Positions 7,787-15,596 of a stretch of DNA of 40,101 nucleotides are shown in pieces. The stretch spans positions 1-40,101 of the IMG/VR virus record IMGVR_UViG_3300025029_000035; one strand, given 5' to 3'. The notes beneath the pieces are model-generated. The model ran no database searches, was not told the DNA's origin, and saw only the letters and a program-made list of their open reading frames with translations. Each line of letters begins with the position of its first letter. The stretch's first letter is position 1. Made by a program: the position numbers and the translations under genes. The DNA comes from a virus.

Positions 7787-8422
7787 ATGCCGAAGCCTAA
7801 ACAAACCCTATCCGGCATGGCGGGTGATGTAACGCCCCGCCAACGCATTTGGGACGCCATCCGTCACCAACACGTTGAAGATGGCCTGATCACCATGCAG
7901 GGCATCCGCATTGCGCTAAAACGACAGCGTGACCTGACAGAAGGCCGTATCAGCGACTACCTCCGGGCGCTTATTGCAGGCGGGTTTCTAGTGCGCAGCA
8001 ATCCCGAGGCGCTGCCTGCTACGACGGCCATCTACTTCCTTAAGCGCGACGTGGGCGTGGAAGCCCCTCGCGTGCGTCGTGATGGCTCGTTGCCACCACC
8101 GCCAGGGCGAGAGCAGCTATGGCGCACGCTCAAGATCATCGGTACCTGCACCGGGCAAGAGCTGGCCGACGCTGCCAGCACGGCGGTGACGCCGGTTTCC
8201 CGCGCCGCTGCCGATGAGTACCTAACCATGCTCAGCCGTGCCGAGTACGTAAAAACCGTGCGGCAGGGAACGCCAGGCGTGCCCGCACGGTTCCAGCTGG
8301 TGCCCAGCTGCTGGACCGGCCCCATGGCGCCGCAAATTCGCCGCACCAAACAGCTCTACGACCCCAACACCGGCGAAGTCGTCTACTCGCGAGTGACCAA
8401 AACCGAAGGGGGTGAGCCATGA
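7787..8422 (+). CDS. Early phage protein with winged-helix-like repeats
   Basis: The 211-residue protein appears to hold two winged-helix-like units. The first (about 18-90) includes RQRIWDAIRHQ...ITMQGIRIALKRQRDLTEGRISDYLRALIAGGFLVR and the second (about 105-180) REQLWRTLKIIGTCTGQELADAAST...ADEYLTMLSRAEYVKTVRQG. Both follow the pattern helix, recognition helix, wing. It would bind DNA, possibly in early regulation or replication. ATG 7787 directly follows the MuB stop with GGAGGGG upstream. It overlaps the next gene by ATGA. Similar proteins are common after muB in Mu-like phages, but no defined function is known to me. Confidence 0.78.
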   Translation: MPKPKQTLSGMAGDVTPRQRIWDAIRHQHVEDGLITMQGIRIALKRQRDLTEGRISDYLRALIAGGFLVRSNPEALPATTAIYFLKRDVGVEAPRVRRDGSLPPPPGREQLWRTLKIIGTCTGQELADAASTAVTPVSRAAADEYLTMLSRAEYVKTVRQGTPGVPARFQLVPSCWTGPMAPQIRRTKQLYDPNTGEVVYSRVTKTEGGEP

Positions 8423-8814
8423 GCACGCCCTTAAACAACAGCATTCGTCGTACCCGTACCGTCGATATCACCAACTGGGGCGAAGAGCCGCCTCGCTGGA
8501 TATTGCTGCTGGCCGATGAAGTGCGTGCCACCAATCGCAAGATGGCGGGAGAGCGCATAGGCGTCTCGCGTAGCGCGGTCTCTTTGGCACTGGCTAACCG
8601 CTACCCGAGCCCCTCAACAGACAGCATCGAAAAGAAGGTGCTGCTAGCCCTGGATGGCCTCCAATGCCCCGCGCAGCAACTCACCATCAGCGTTGATCAG
8701 TGCCGCGACTACCGCGCACGCCCAGCGCCCACCCACAACCCCATGGCCATGCGCCTGTGGCGGCACTGCCAGTCATGCCCTCACAACCCCGACCGCCAGG
8801 GAGAAAACCAATGA
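8419..8814 (+). CDS. HTH protein with C-terminal cysteine cluster
   Basis: This is a 131-residue protein. Residues 29-62 form a helix-turn-helix of the XRE/LacI kind (LLADEVRATNRKMAGERIGVSRSAVSLALANRY). The C-terminal third has four cysteines (83, 95, 117, 120; the last two as CQSC), which could bind zinc or an iron-sulfur cluster. Proteins of this design recur in the early region of transposable phages and are usually called regulators without direct evidence. It lies in a run of overlapping genes, coupled to both neighbours by four-base overlaps. Confidence 0.75.
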   Translation: MSTPLNNSIRRTRTVDITNWGEEPPRWILLLADEVRATNRKMAGERIGVSRSAVSLALANRYPSPSTDSIEKKVLLALDGLQCPAQQLTISVDQCRDYRARPAPTHNPMAMRLWRHCQSCPHNPDRQGENQ

Positions 8815-9452
8815 CCCTTAAAGCCACCTGCCCCGAGTGCGGCATGAGCGGCGACATGGCCGCCTTCGTTACCCAGGGCGAGCACAACCAGGCGCTGGCC
8901 GCTGCGCTAGAGATGCCCGCCCTATTGAGCAGCCGCATCGTGCGCTATCTCGGCATGTTCCGGCCTGCCAGCCGTGCCCTGGCCAGCGCCAAAAGTGCCC
9001 GCCTGCTGACTGAACTGAAAGAGACCATCACCAGCGGCGTGATCGAGCGTAAAGGCATCACCCGTGAAGCGCCGCTAAAGGTCTGGATTGCCGCGCTTGA
9101 CCAGCTGCTGGAACGCCCACCCAGCAACCTACCGCTAAGCGGTCACGGCTACCTCTATGAAGTCGTCGCCAACTGTGCCGATCGCCACGCCGGTGACTTG
9201 GAAAAGCAGCGCGAAGAACAGGCACGCAGCGGTGCCAAACAGCCCGCAAACCGTGCCCCAGCAGCGGCGCTGCGCGAGCGTTCTACCGATGACGTGTTAG
9301 CTGAGCATGCCCGCATGGCCAACCGCCAAGCCACGGTGGCCAGCGGCAAAAAAGGCCCGCATCAAACCGCCAAAGCCGCTGAGCAAGCCAACGCACCCAA
9401 GCGCCTATCGGAGCTCCTGAAAGGTGCCGCCAACCAGGGAGACCAGCAATGA
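8811..9452 (+). CDS. Early phage protein, zinc-ribbon-like N-terminus
   Basis: The 213-residue product starts MTLKATCPECGMSGDMAAF, with one CxxC knuckle that resembles half a zinc ribbon. A helical middle region (about 28-125: ALLSSRIVRYLGMFRPASRALASAKSARLLTELKETI...VWIAALDQLLERP...LPLSGHGYLYEVVAN) is followed by a charged, Ala- and Gln-rich, probably disordered tail. The middle resembles conserved hypothetical proteins found beside replication genes in phages and integrative elements, so a DNA-replication role is possible but unproven. The start at 8811 is fixed by the ATGA overlap with the previous gene. Confidence 0.72.
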   Translation: MTLKATCPECGMSGDMAAFVTQGEHNQALAAALEMPALLSSRIVRYLGMFRPASRALASAKSARLLTELKETITSGVIERKGITREAPLKVWIAALDQLLERPPSNLPLSGHGYLYEVVANCADRHAGDLEKQREEQARSGAKQPANRAPAAALRERSTDDVLAEHARMANRQATVASGKKGPHQTAKAAEQANAPKRLSELLKGAANQGDQQ

Positions 9453-9898
9453 GAACCTACAGCGACGCCCACATCGAACACTACGCCGACCGCTTTATCG
9501 CCCTGCGCATGGCACGCCATGGCGTGAACCTAGCCCAGTACCTGATCAACCCGCATCAGTTCGAGCGCCTAGCGCTGGAACCTGAGCCACTGCTACCCGC
9601 GCAAGAAGCCGCCGTGCTGCGGATTTGGCAGCGCTGGGATACCGGTTTGGCTGAATTGAACGAACAGGCCGACCAGCCCAGCGAAGACAACGACATCGAA
9701 GCCCAAGCCGATGGGTGGAACTGGCGCGACCTGATCCAGCAGTGGCGTGATGAAGTGGCTCAGTCTGAGCGTGAAGTGTGCCAATTGAGCCAGCGCAACG
9801 GTGCCGCCTTTGAGCCGATGCGCCATCACCGTCACAACCGTGGAATGAATCGCGGCGCCTCCAATTTTGTACGCAAGCAAGCCCGTAAAGGAGCCTAA
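9449..9898 (+). CDS. Early phage protein of unknown function
   Basis: This 149-residue protein is coupled to its neighbour by ATGA. The N-terminal 60 residues are helical (SDAHIEHYADRFIALRMARHGVNLAQYLINP). The middle is acidic (QADQPSEDNDIEAQADGW), and the C-terminus is basic (HHRHNRGMNRGASNFVRKQARKGA) and could touch nucleic acid. I do not recognise a family. Its place in the early operon is the only clue to its role. Confidence 0.7.
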   Translation: MRTYSDAHIEHYADRFIALRMARHGVNLAQYLINPHQFERLALEPEPLLPAQEAAVLRIWQRWDTGLAELNEQADQPSEDNDIEAQADGWNWRDLIQQWRDEVAQSEREVCQLSQRNGAAFEPMRHHRHNRGMNRGASNFVRKQARKGA

Positions 9899-9900
9899 CC

Positions 9901-10533
9901 ATGAACACCCCAGCAACCGATACCCAACAGGTACCCGACGGCTTCCGCATGGACGCCAAGGGCCGCCTGATTCCCGAGTCGCAGATCAAGCCGATCGACC
10001 AAGTGCGCGATGAACTCGTGCTCTCGATTGTCGATCGCGCCACTGAGCTGCGCGACCAGCTCAAGGACTTCAAGGCCGATGTGTTTAGTGAGATCGCCGC
10101 ACTAGTCGAGACCTCCGCCCAGGAGTACGACGTTCAGATTGGCGGCAAGAAAGGCAACGTGCAGCTGGTGTCGTTCTGTGGTCGCTACAAGGTCCAGCGC
10201 GCCATCTCCGAAACCATCACTTTTGATGAGCGCTTACAGGCTGCCAAAGGCCTGATCGAAGACTGCCTGCGCGACTGGACAACTGACGCCCGCCCGGAAG
10301 TGGCCACCATCGTTCAAGACGCCTTCCGCGTCGATACAGCGGGCAACATCCGCACCGGCCAAGTGCTAGGCCTTCGCCGCCTGAACATCCAAGACAAACG
10401 CTGGCTGAAAGCCATGGACGCCATCTCTGACGCCGTGCAAGTCACCGGCTCCAAGAGCTACATCCGCATCTATGAGCGCGTCGGCAGCACCGACCAATAC
10501 CAGCCCATCAGCCTAGATATCGCGGGAGTTTAA
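9901..10533 (+). CDS. DUF3164 family phage protein
   Basis: The 210-residue protein fits DUF3164, a family found in the early region of nearly all Mu-like phages: G-F-RMDAKGRLIPESQIKPIDQVRDELV near the start, a coiled helical middle, GGKKGNVQLVSFCGRYKVQRAISETITFDERLQAAKGLIEDCL, and the ending DAISDAVQVTGSKSYIRIYERVG. The function is unknown; some databases carry an unsupported sulfate-transporter label. The start is the ATG at 9901 just after the previous stop. Confidence 0.88.
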   Translation: MNTPATDTQQVPDGFRMDAKGRLIPESQIKPIDQVRDELVLSIVDRATELRDQLKDFKADVFSEIAALVETSAQEYDVQIGGKKGNVQLVSFCGRYKVQRAISETITFDERLQAAKGLIEDCLRDWTTDARPEVATIVQDAFRVDTAGNIRTGQVLGLRRLNIQDKRWLKAMDAISDAVQVTGSKSYIRIYERVGSTDQYQPISLDIAGV

Positions 10534-10535
10534 CC

Positions 10536-10694
10536 ATGCCCAGCAAGTGCGCGTATTTCTACCAGCTACAAGAACGCGGCATCAGTGCCGCTCAGGCCAA
10601 GCAGTGGCTAAAGCAGAACCCGCCGCCGCGTAAGTGGAAGCACAGCGCCTGGCGTTGGGCTAGCGAGAACATGACCGATGAGGTGACCCAATGA
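10536..10694 (+). CDS. Small early phage protein, 52 residues
   Basis: This short gene fills the gap between DUF3164 and the next gene, with start and stop fitted to both (stop overlaps the following ATG as ATGA). The product, MPSKCAYFYQLQERGISAAQ and onward, is rich in aromatic and basic residues (KWKHSAWRWASEN). The pattern GISAAQAKQWLKQNPPP is helical. No family is recognised. Gene packing and codon use like the neighbours support it as real. Confidence 0.6.
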   Translation: MPSKCAYFYQLQERGISAAQAKQWLKQNPPPRKWKHSAWRWASENMTDEVTQ

Positions 10695-10927
10695 GCACCG
10701 TATTGAATGCCAGTTCAATCAGCGTCAGCCCTGCGATCGGCGGTTTTGTTGGCACCTTGCGCGGCAAGCGTGCCACGGGTACCACCCACCGCGACGCGGC
10801 CCTGAATGTAGCGCGCAAGGTATATGGCCCAAAAGTGAACGTCGTTAACGACTATCTGCGCGACTCCGATGTAGCGGCGGGCATCCAGTACCGCTACCAA
10901 ATTACTTACATGAGAGGTGCTGCATGA
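10691..10927 (+). CDS. Small early phage protein, 78 residues
   Basis: The gene is joined to both neighbours by ATGA overlaps. The product has an N-terminal segment with SSISVSPAIGGFVGTLRGKRATGTTHRDAALNVARKVYG and a tail ending in IQYRYQITYMRGAA. The mix of beta-like and helical segments gives no clear family. The position in the chain and the tight coupling make translation very likely. Confidence 0.62.
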   Translation: MSTVLNASSISVSPAIGGFVGTLRGKRATGTTHRDAALNVARKVYGPKVNVVNDYLRDSDVAAGIQYRYQITYMRGAA

Positions 10928-11160
10928 GCCACACACTCAAATACGGCGACCGCGTGAGCTATACGCGCACCGTTCGCAAAGGCAACCAGATCAGCATTTC
11001 AGCCCGTAAGGGAATGCTAGTCAGCATCAAGGGCGATGTGGCGTTTATCCGCGCCCAGAACGGGCGCCTGATTAACGTCAACGCCAGCAACGTTCGGCCT
11101 GCTGGTCAGCCCAACGCCCTCACCGAATCCATTAAAGCCATGCAGGAAGGTGCCCAATGA
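10924..11160 (+). CDS. Small SH3/KOW-like early protein
   Basis: The 78-residue product reads YGDRVSYTRTVRKGNQISISARKGMLVSIKGDVAFIRAQNGRLINVNASNVRP, a run of short strands with the spacing of a small beta-barrel (SH3- or KOW-like). Such folds often bind DNA, RNA or a partner protein. The rest is a short helix. It overlaps both neighbours by four bases. The fold call is by pattern only. Confidence 0.62.
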   Translation: MSHTLKYGDRVSYTRTVRKGNQISISARKGMLVSIKGDVAFIRAQNGRLINVNASNVRPAGQPNALTESIKAMQEGAQ

Positions 11161-11495
11161 GCAAGGTCGAGATCAACAGCATGGATGTCGCGGTGGATAA
11201 AAAAGCCATTGGCCAAGCCTTCGTCACGCTGGCGGCTCCAATCATTGCCGCAAAAGCACTGGCTGATCGTTATGGCGAAGAGAAAGCTAAAACAATGCTG
11301 GGCTTGGAGCCAAAGGAAGACCTCGATAAGGCAGGCCAAGTGGTGCTAGGCACCTACAACGGCCTGGTATGCCGTTTAGTGATTGAGCCAGAGAGCGGCA
11401 GTTGGATGGGGGGCAGCCTTACCCACGAGCCAATTAAAGGCATCTTCATTCAAAACATGGAAGTGAACGGCAAGAAGCTAAAGGTCGGAGCATAG
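11157..11495 (+). CDS. Early phage protein of unknown function
   Basis: This is a 112-residue protein. The first half is helical (AIGQAFVTLAAPIIAAKALADRYGEEKAKTMLGLEP) and the second half beta-rich (VVLGTYNGLVCRLVIEPESGSWMGGSLTHEPIKGIFIQNMEVNGKKLKV). It closes the first run of overlapping early genes; a palindrome follows directly. I do not recognise the family. Confidence 0.65.
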   Translation: MSKVEINSMDVAVDKKAIGQAFVTLAAPIIAAKALADRYGEEKAKTMLGLEPKEDLDKAGQVVLGTYNGLVCRLVIEPESGSWMGGSLTHEPIKGIFIQNMEVNGKKLKVGA

Positions 11496-11499
11496 CGAA

Positions 11500-11517
11500 A
11501 CGCCCCACGTGGGGCGT
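11500..11517. terminator. Perfect GC-rich palindrome, possible attenuator
   Basis: ACGCCCCACGTGGGGCGT is an 18-base perfect palindrome five bases after a stop codon, in the only real gap (11496-11566) of the early operon before gemA. It is not followed by a run of T, so it may slow or partly end transcription, stabilise the upstream message, or be a protein site. Confidence 0.35.
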
Positions 11518-11566
11518 CTGCTGGGCGTGGTGGCCCGGCACTGATGAGCAGCCAATGAGGTGAACA

Positions 11567-11971
11567 ATGGATAAGTGGAAAGATATCAAAGAGCGCTTAA
11601 ACCACCTGCACGGTTCAGTAGAGCTGCTGGCGGATGGGCACACGCTGTCAATGATCAAGGTGCATGACGGAAAGAAGATCTTTGTCCGCGTATACGTAGA
11701 CGGCTGTGTGGACTTCAAATGGACAAAAACCGAGGACGGTAAGCCAGTGCATGCCCAAGGGCGATTCTGGCGGCCATTGAAACGGGCGGCATATCCAAAA
11801 AAAGCTTACCCGAGCTTGAAACGTATATATGGCAAGAAAGAAGCCGATCGAATGGTAACGCCTCGGGTGATCGGCGTTGTGCCGGATTTTGGCACCGAAG
11901 GCGCTGCGGTGGCTCACCTCAAGAAGCACTTCCCTGATCTTGTGATCAAGGCGGATGAGGTAGCGTCATGA
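11567..11971 (+). CDS. Phage protein of unknown function before gemA
   Basis: The 134-residue product is basic and has a beta-rich start (GSVELLADGHTLSMIKVHDGKKIFVRVYVDGCVDFKWTK) and a helical end (EGAAVAHLKKHFPDLVIKADEVAS). No family is recognised. AATGAGGTGAACA precedes the ATG, giving an adequate ribosome-binding site. The stop overlaps the gemA start, so the two are probably translated together. Confidence 0.65.
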   Translation: MDKWKDIKERLNHLHGSVELLADGHTLSMIKVHDGKKIFVRVYVDGCVDFKWTKTEDGKPVHAQGRFWRPLKRAAYPKKAYPSLKRIYGKKEADRMVTPRVIGVVPDFGTEGAAVAHLKKHFPDLVIKADEVAS

Positions 11972-12390
11972 TCACCAAAGGCAAGCTCGCTCAAATCCAC
12001 ATCGCCAAGGCCCAATTGGGCCTAACCGATGAAGACTACCGCGCCATCCTGGCGCGCACTGCGGGCGTGAGCAGTGCCAAAGAACTCACAAATCGCACCG
12101 TTGGCGGTGTGATGTTTGAGTTCCGCCGCCTGGGTTTTGAGCCAAAGCCCGCCAAAAAGGCAGGCCGTAAGGCACCACGTACACCAGCGACACGCCAAGC
12201 GGAAATGAAAAAGGTCGAAGCACTCCTGGCGGAAGCGGGCCGCGCCTGGGCCTACGCCGATGGCATGGCCAAACACATGTTCAAAGTCGACCGCGTGGAC
12301 TTTCTCGACGATAGCCAACTGCACAAGCTGCTCCAGGCGTTGATCATCGACGCCAAGCGGCAAGGACGGTACCCCAATGACCTCGCATAA
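11968..12390 (+). CDS. gemA: GemA family regulator (DUF1018)
   Basis: The 140-residue protein opens with KGKLAQIHIAKAQLGLTDEDYRAILARTAGVSSAKELTNRTVGGVMFEFRRLGF, the hallmark of the GemA/gp16 family, then a basic linker and a helical C-terminal half. In Mu, GemA alters host gene expression and DNA topology late in the early phase. Here, as in Mu, it lies just before mor, and the two genes overlap by 14 bases. Confidence 0.92.
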   Translation: MITKGKLAQIHIAKAQLGLTDEDYRAILARTAGVSSAKELTNRTVGGVMFEFRRLGFEPKPAKKAGRKAPRTPATRQAEMKKVEALLAEAGRAWAYADGMAKHMFKVDRVDFLDDSQLHKLLQALIIDAKRQGRYPNDLA

Positions 12391-12805
12391 GCTGGACAAC
12401 CTAGATCTAGGCTTCGGCATCCCAGCCGATGCCCTGGACTACCTCGACCCCGAGATATTAAAAAAGTGGCCGCAAGGGTTAAGCGATATGCTCACAGTGG
12501 TCGAGAACGCCCATGTTCGCGCCGGTGATGACCCCAAAGTAGCACGCAGCCGCGCCTTTGCAGCTGTGCGTGCTATCAGCTCGTTTGCCGGTGGCCGTAG
12601 CCTCTACGTACCCCAGGGCCGCCAGCTAGATCGCGCCCTGCGAGACCGAGAAATATGGGAGCGCCACACCGGCGACAACATCCCCCAACTGGTCGAAGAC
12701 TACGACCTGACCGAAGCGCAGATCTATAGCATTCTCGGCGAGCAGCGCAAGCTTGCCCGCGCCCGTATGCAATCTGATCTTTTCGGTGAAAGCGCAAACG
12801 GCTAA
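12377..12805 (+). CDS. mor: Mor-type transcription activator
   Basis: The 142-residue protein ends in the Mor/C DNA-binding pattern: REIWERHTGDNIPQLVEDYDLTEAQIYSILGEQRKLARARMQSDLF, where the HTH is about residues 112-132. Mor proteins form dimers, bind dyad sites next to weak promoters, and recruit RNA polymerase to the middle and late genes. No separate C gene is visible downstream, so this single activator may switch on the late operons directly, perhaps through the element shared at 13718 and 23116. It overlaps gemA. Confidence 0.92.
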   Translation: MTSHKLDNLDLGFGIPADALDYLDPEILKKWPQGLSDMLTVVENAHVRAGDDPKVARSRAFAAVRAISSFAGGRSLYVPQGRQLDRALRDREIWERHTGDNIPQLVEDYDLTEAQIYSILGEQRKLARARMQSDLFGESANG

Positions 12806-12834
12806 GCTAGCCTCAAAAGAATTAGGGGAAGGAT

Positions 12835-13176
12835 ATGAAAGCACTCGCAGGGATCACTATTATCAGCGCCGCGTTACTGGCGGGCTGTGGAGAGAGCCAA
12901 GCAACCAGCAACGTCACTATCAATGAGGAAGCGATCAAGGCTGAAGTGATGGCTGGCAGTACTGCAAAAGACTTCCTAGTGACTGACGATGGCGCTATCT
13001 ATGTGGGCGTTCTGGACAATGGCAACAACCGCGACGGCTATGCGATGTCCGTCTGTGAGACTGTAAGAGTAAACGCCACCGGTGAAGGCAGCCGCCTAGT
13101 GCGCATCATTGACGTTGCAGCTGTGTCCAGAGGCGAGGGATTCAAGACGCTAGGACGACAGCAGTGTGAAATTTGA
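12835..13176 (+). CDS. Small predicted lipoprotein, possible moron
   Basis: The 113-residue product has a clear lipoprotein signal peptide (MKALAGITIISAALLAGCGE; lipobox LAGC, lipid cysteine at 19). The mature part of about 95 residues has a beta-rich pattern and two further cysteines (in SVCETVRV and RQQCEI) that could form a disulfide. AGGGGAAGG gives a strong ribosome-binding site. It lies between the regulatory and lysis genes and is not a standard Mu-like gene. A phage-encoded lipoprotein may change the lysogen surface or block superinfection, but no family is recognised. Confidence 0.68.
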   Translation: MKALAGITIISAALLAGCGESQATSNVTINEEAIKAEVMAGSTAKDFLVTDDGAIYVGVLDNGNNRDGYAMSVCETVRVNATGEGSRLVRIIDVAAVSRGEGFKTLGRQQCEI

Positions 13177-13208
13177 GCTAATAGTTTTGAGATATAAAAG
13201 GAAAAAAC

Positions 13209-13667
13209 ATGGATGACATTAGTAGCCTTGCGTCCACAGCGCTCGTAGCTCTATTCAGTGCTTGGGCTGGGGTATGGTTTTCGTTGAAAAGATTCAAAAG
13301 CGAGAAGAGATGGGAAAAAAAGACACAGGCTTACGAGAACATCATTGAAGCACTGCACTTTTCTAAAATTTATCTCGACTCTCATTTAGATGCGTTATAC
13401 GAGCAAAAAACCTTAAATCAGGAATACTCCGATAAGTTGCGAGATGATTCTATGAAGGCTTCGAAAGCACTACGCCGTATCGTGGATGTGGGCGCTTTGA
13501 TAATTTCTGATGAAGCAATTACTAGGCTGACGGTTCATCAAGAGGAATTGAGCAGTGCTTCTCGCAGTAATAATTTCTACGATTATTTAGACCACAGCCT
13601 AGCCGCTACAGCCTCCTGTTTAAAAGATTTGATCCCCATTGCAAAAAGAGATTTGAAGATAAAGTAG
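13209..13667 (+). CDS. Membrane-anchored helical protein, possible moron
   Basis: The 152-residue protein has one N-terminal transmembrane helix (about 5-27: SLASTALVALFSAWAGVWFSLKRF) and then a charged, all-helical cytoplasmic domain. Its base composition is visibly more AT-rich than that of the flanking phage genes, and it uses codons such as TTA and ATA more freely, which suggests recent acquisition. It follows the lipoprotein by about 30 bases with AAAGGAAAAAAC upstream. The function is unknown. The pairing with a lipoprotein suggests a lysogenic-conversion or exclusion unit. Confidence 0.65.
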   Translation: MDDISSLASTALVALFSAWAGVWFSLKRFKSEKRWEKKTQAYENIIEALHFSKIYLDSHLDALYEQKTLNQEYSDKLRDDSMKASKALRRIVDVGALIISDEAITRLTVHQEELSSASRSNNFYDYLDHSLAATASCLKDLIPIAKRDLKIK

Positions 13668-13717
13668 GTCTTCTACAATTTGATGGGCCAGTCTGCGCCC
13701 GCTTTTAGCAAGCTTTA

Positions 13718-13747
13718 AAACTCCTAAACCGCTTGATTCCCGACCCC
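13718..13747 (+). promoter_or_regulatory. Shared late-region element, copy 1 (before lysis genes)
   Basis: AAACTCCTAAACCGCTT followed by GATTCCCGACCCC lies 60-90 bases before the holin-like gene. The same element (AAACTCCTAAAGCGCTT, then ...ATCC...ACCCC) occurs at 23116 before the protease gene. Only one of the first 17 bases differs. It sits where an activator site for a Mor-dependent late promoter is expected; TAGCCT at 13762 is a possible -10 box. The gap 13668-13807 has no gene. Confidence 0.5.
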
Positions 13748-13807
13748 TAGCCAATCCCCTCTAGCCTAAACCTCACTGCACTGTGCTTACCGCTCACCAC
13801 GCACGCA

Positions 13808-14137
13808 ATGAGGCTACCGACCGTGAACCCCCAAACGCGCTATAACCTGCTCGATAAACTCCGCATTGGCCCCTGGCTGATTCTCGCGATTCTCACCACC
13901 ATCGTCGTTGCGTTGCTCTATCCGCACCAATTAGGCGTGCTGCTTTGGTCGCTCACAAAGCTTTGCTGGGGTGCCTACCTCGGTTACTGGATCGACCGCT
14001 CGATATTCCCCTACGCCCGCCCGGATAGCTTCAATCCAGATAAGCACACGAACGAAGTCACATCCTGGGAAGCGCTCATGCTTCGCCGTTCAATCATCAT
14101 CGCCGCCGCTATTCTGGCGCTCGGCCTAGGAGTCTGA
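13808..14137 (+). CDS. Holin-like membrane protein
   Basis: The 109-residue protein has hydrophobic segments at about 24-42 (WLILAILTTIVVALLY), 47-61 and 92-108 (SIIIAAAILALGLGV), with a conserved stretch LGYWIDRSIFPYARP between the second and third. This pattern recurs in putative holins at the head of the lysis block in transposable phages. It would open the inner membrane at the end of infection. A GTG at 13823 is an alternative start; ribosome-binding sites are weak for both. Confidence 0.65.
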   Translation: MRLPTVNPQTRYNLLDKLRIGPWLILAILTTIVVALLYPHQLGVLLWSLTKLCWGAYLGYWIDRSIFPYARPDSFNPDKHTNEVTSWEALMLRRSIIIAAAILALGLGV

Positions 14138-14138
14138 C

Positions 14139-14297
14139 ATGGGCGCCGATACCGCCGCTGAGCTGCTCGCGGAAGGTGAACGGCTAGTGGCCGTGATGGA
14201 CACCCTCACCGGTGGCCCACTGATGCTAGCCGCTTACTTCCGTCTGAAAGATGTGGTCGAGCGTGCGGAATCGGCGCTCCATGAGGAACGGTCATGA
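14139..14297 (+). CDS. Small protein in the lysis block, 52 residues
   Basis: The gene starts right after the holin-like stop and overlaps the transglycosylase start by ATGA. The product, with ADTAAELLAEGERLVAVMD and then GGPLMLAAYFRLKDVVERAES, is a helical, mostly acidic small protein. No family is recognised. Its tight packing suggests that it is expressed with the lysis genes. Confidence 0.6.
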   Translation: MGADTAAELLAEGERLVAVMDTLTGGPLMLAAYFRLKDVVERAESALHEERS

Positions 14298-14956
14298 AGG
14301 ATCTAAAAGCCTATCTAAAGGCCAATTTCACATGGCTGGCTATGAGTTTGGTGCTGGCCGCGCTGCTAGCGTTCGAGCTTTTCCAGCCTGCTCATGCCCA
14401 AATACCCAACGCCGCGCAGCGCTACCAGCGCGAGCTAACCCGCGTAGTGCAGCAGGAATGGGGCATGAATGGCCGTGTGGCCGTGCATGCCGCGCAGATC
14501 CACCAGGAGAGCGCCTGGCGTTCTAACGTCAACAGCCCGGTGGGTGCGCAGGGGCTTAGCCAATTTATGCCCAGCACCTCGGCATGGATGGCCGAGATCT
14601 ACCCCGACCTAGGCCGCGCCGCGCCGTACTCACCCACGTGGGCCATGCGCGCCCAAGCCCTTTATAACAAGTGGCACTGGCAACGCCTGGCGAGTGCCGC
14701 TGACGAATGCCAACGCTGGGCCATGGCGCTGAGTGCTTACAACGGTGGGTTGGGCTGGGTGAACAGAGACAGGCGCCTAGCCACCGCCGCCGGTGATGAT
14801 GCCGGTGTGTGGTTTGGCAGCGTTGAGAAATACACCAACCGCGCTGGCTGGGCCCTGCGGGAAAACCGACACTACGTGCGCCACATTCTGCTAACACTCA
14901 CCCCGCGCTATGCGGGTACTGGCTGGCAAGGGGGTGCGCCATGCTCCAGCGTGTAA
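14294..14956 (+). CDS. Lytic transglycosylase (SLT domain) endolysin
   Basis: The 220-residue protein has an N-terminal hydrophobic export segment (about 13-30) ending in AHA, then an SLT domain. The catalytic glutamate is Glu72 in IHQESAWRSNVNSPVGAQGLSQFMPST, and the second family motif MALSAYNGGLGWV follows. It would cleave peptidoglycan between MurNAc and GlcNAc. The export signal means it could reach the periplasm without a large holin hole, either as a secreted or as a membrane-tethered enzyme. It overlaps the i-spanin gene by 16 bases. Confidence 0.9.
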   Translation: MKDLKAYLKANFTWLAMSLVLAALLAFELFQPAHAQIPNAAQRYQRELTRVVQQEWGMNGRVAVHAAQIHQESAWRSNVNSPVGAQGLSQFMPSTSAWMAEIYPDLGRAAPYSPTWAMRAQALYNKWHWQRLASAADECQRWAMALSAYNGGLGWVNRDRRLATAAGDDAGVWFGSVEKYTNRAGWALRENRHYVRHILLTLTPRYAGTGWQGGAPCSSV

Positions 14957-15294
14957 TGGTCGCCGCGCTAGTTGGGCTATCTATCGCCCTATTTTGGAAA
15001 ACATGGCAGGCCGAAGATCTAGCCCACGACCTCGCCCTTGAGCGTTCTGCTTTATCCCAAATGGTGGATAAACGCGATGCCTTGCAGCAGAAAGCCACCG
15101 AGGCAACCAACCAGCTAGATGAAGCCGAGCGCCGCCGACGCCTCGCTGAAGCCGATATTAAAGCGCTTCAGGAAGAGATGGCCGAGCAAGCCGAGAACTA
15201 CGACGCCTTGCGTCAACGCATCCTACGCTCACCCGCCAGTGACGATGGCGAGGTAGCTCCAGTGCTGCGCTCAACGTTGGAGTCACTGCAATGA
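14941..15294 (+). CDS. Rz-like inner-membrane spanin
   Basis: The 117-residue protein has an N-terminal anchor helix (VMVAALVGLSIALFW, about 5-19) and then a long charged coiled coil (EDLAHDLALERSALSQMVDKRDALQQKATEATNQLDEAERRRRLAEADIKALQEEMAEQ). This is the design of an i-spanin, which joins with an outer-membrane lipoprotein to fuse the two membranes at lysis. It follows the endolysin and overlaps the Rz1-like gene by ATGA, confirming the call. Confidence 0.82.
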   Translation: MLQRVMVAALVGLSIALFWKTWQAEDLAHDLALERSALSQMVDKRDALQQKATEATNQLDEAERRRRLAEADIKALQEEMAEQAENYDALRQRILRSPASDDGEVAPVLRSTLESLQ

Positions 15295-15587
15295 CGTTAA
15301 GAGCCATCGTGATCATTGCCGCCAGTGCCGCATTGGTCGCCTGCGGCAGCACACCGCCAGAGCCGCCACCACCAATCAACGTTTACAGCTGTGCCACACC
15401 AGCGGGCATGACTGAGCCAGAGCGCAAACCGCTGGTGCCCATAGGCGATTACACCCAAAAGGAGGTAGCGCTCTACACCACGGCGCTACACCAATGGGGA
15501 ACGCGGGGTTGGCTGAAAGTGGCCCGAGCGCGTGAACACGCCGATAAGTGCGCGCAAAGCGCCGAAGACGACGACGAAAACGAGTAA
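15291..15587 (+). CDS. Rz1-like outer-membrane spanin lipoprotein
   Basis: The 98-residue product has a lipoprotein signal (IVIIAASAALVACGS; lipid cysteine at 19) followed by a proline-rich stretch (TPPEPPPPINV), both typical of o-spanins. The remaining 70 residues, with two cysteines and an acidic tail, are longer than in lambda Rz1. It follows the i-spanin as a separate overlapping gene rather than being nested inside it. Together they would complete lysis by breaking the outer membrane. Confidence 0.8.
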   Translation: MTLRAIVIIAASAALVACGSTPPEPPPPINVYSCATPAGMTEPERKPLVPIGDYTQKEVALYTTALHQWGTRGWLKVARAREHADKCAQSAEDDDENE

Positions 15588-15596
15588 GGGGACGAA

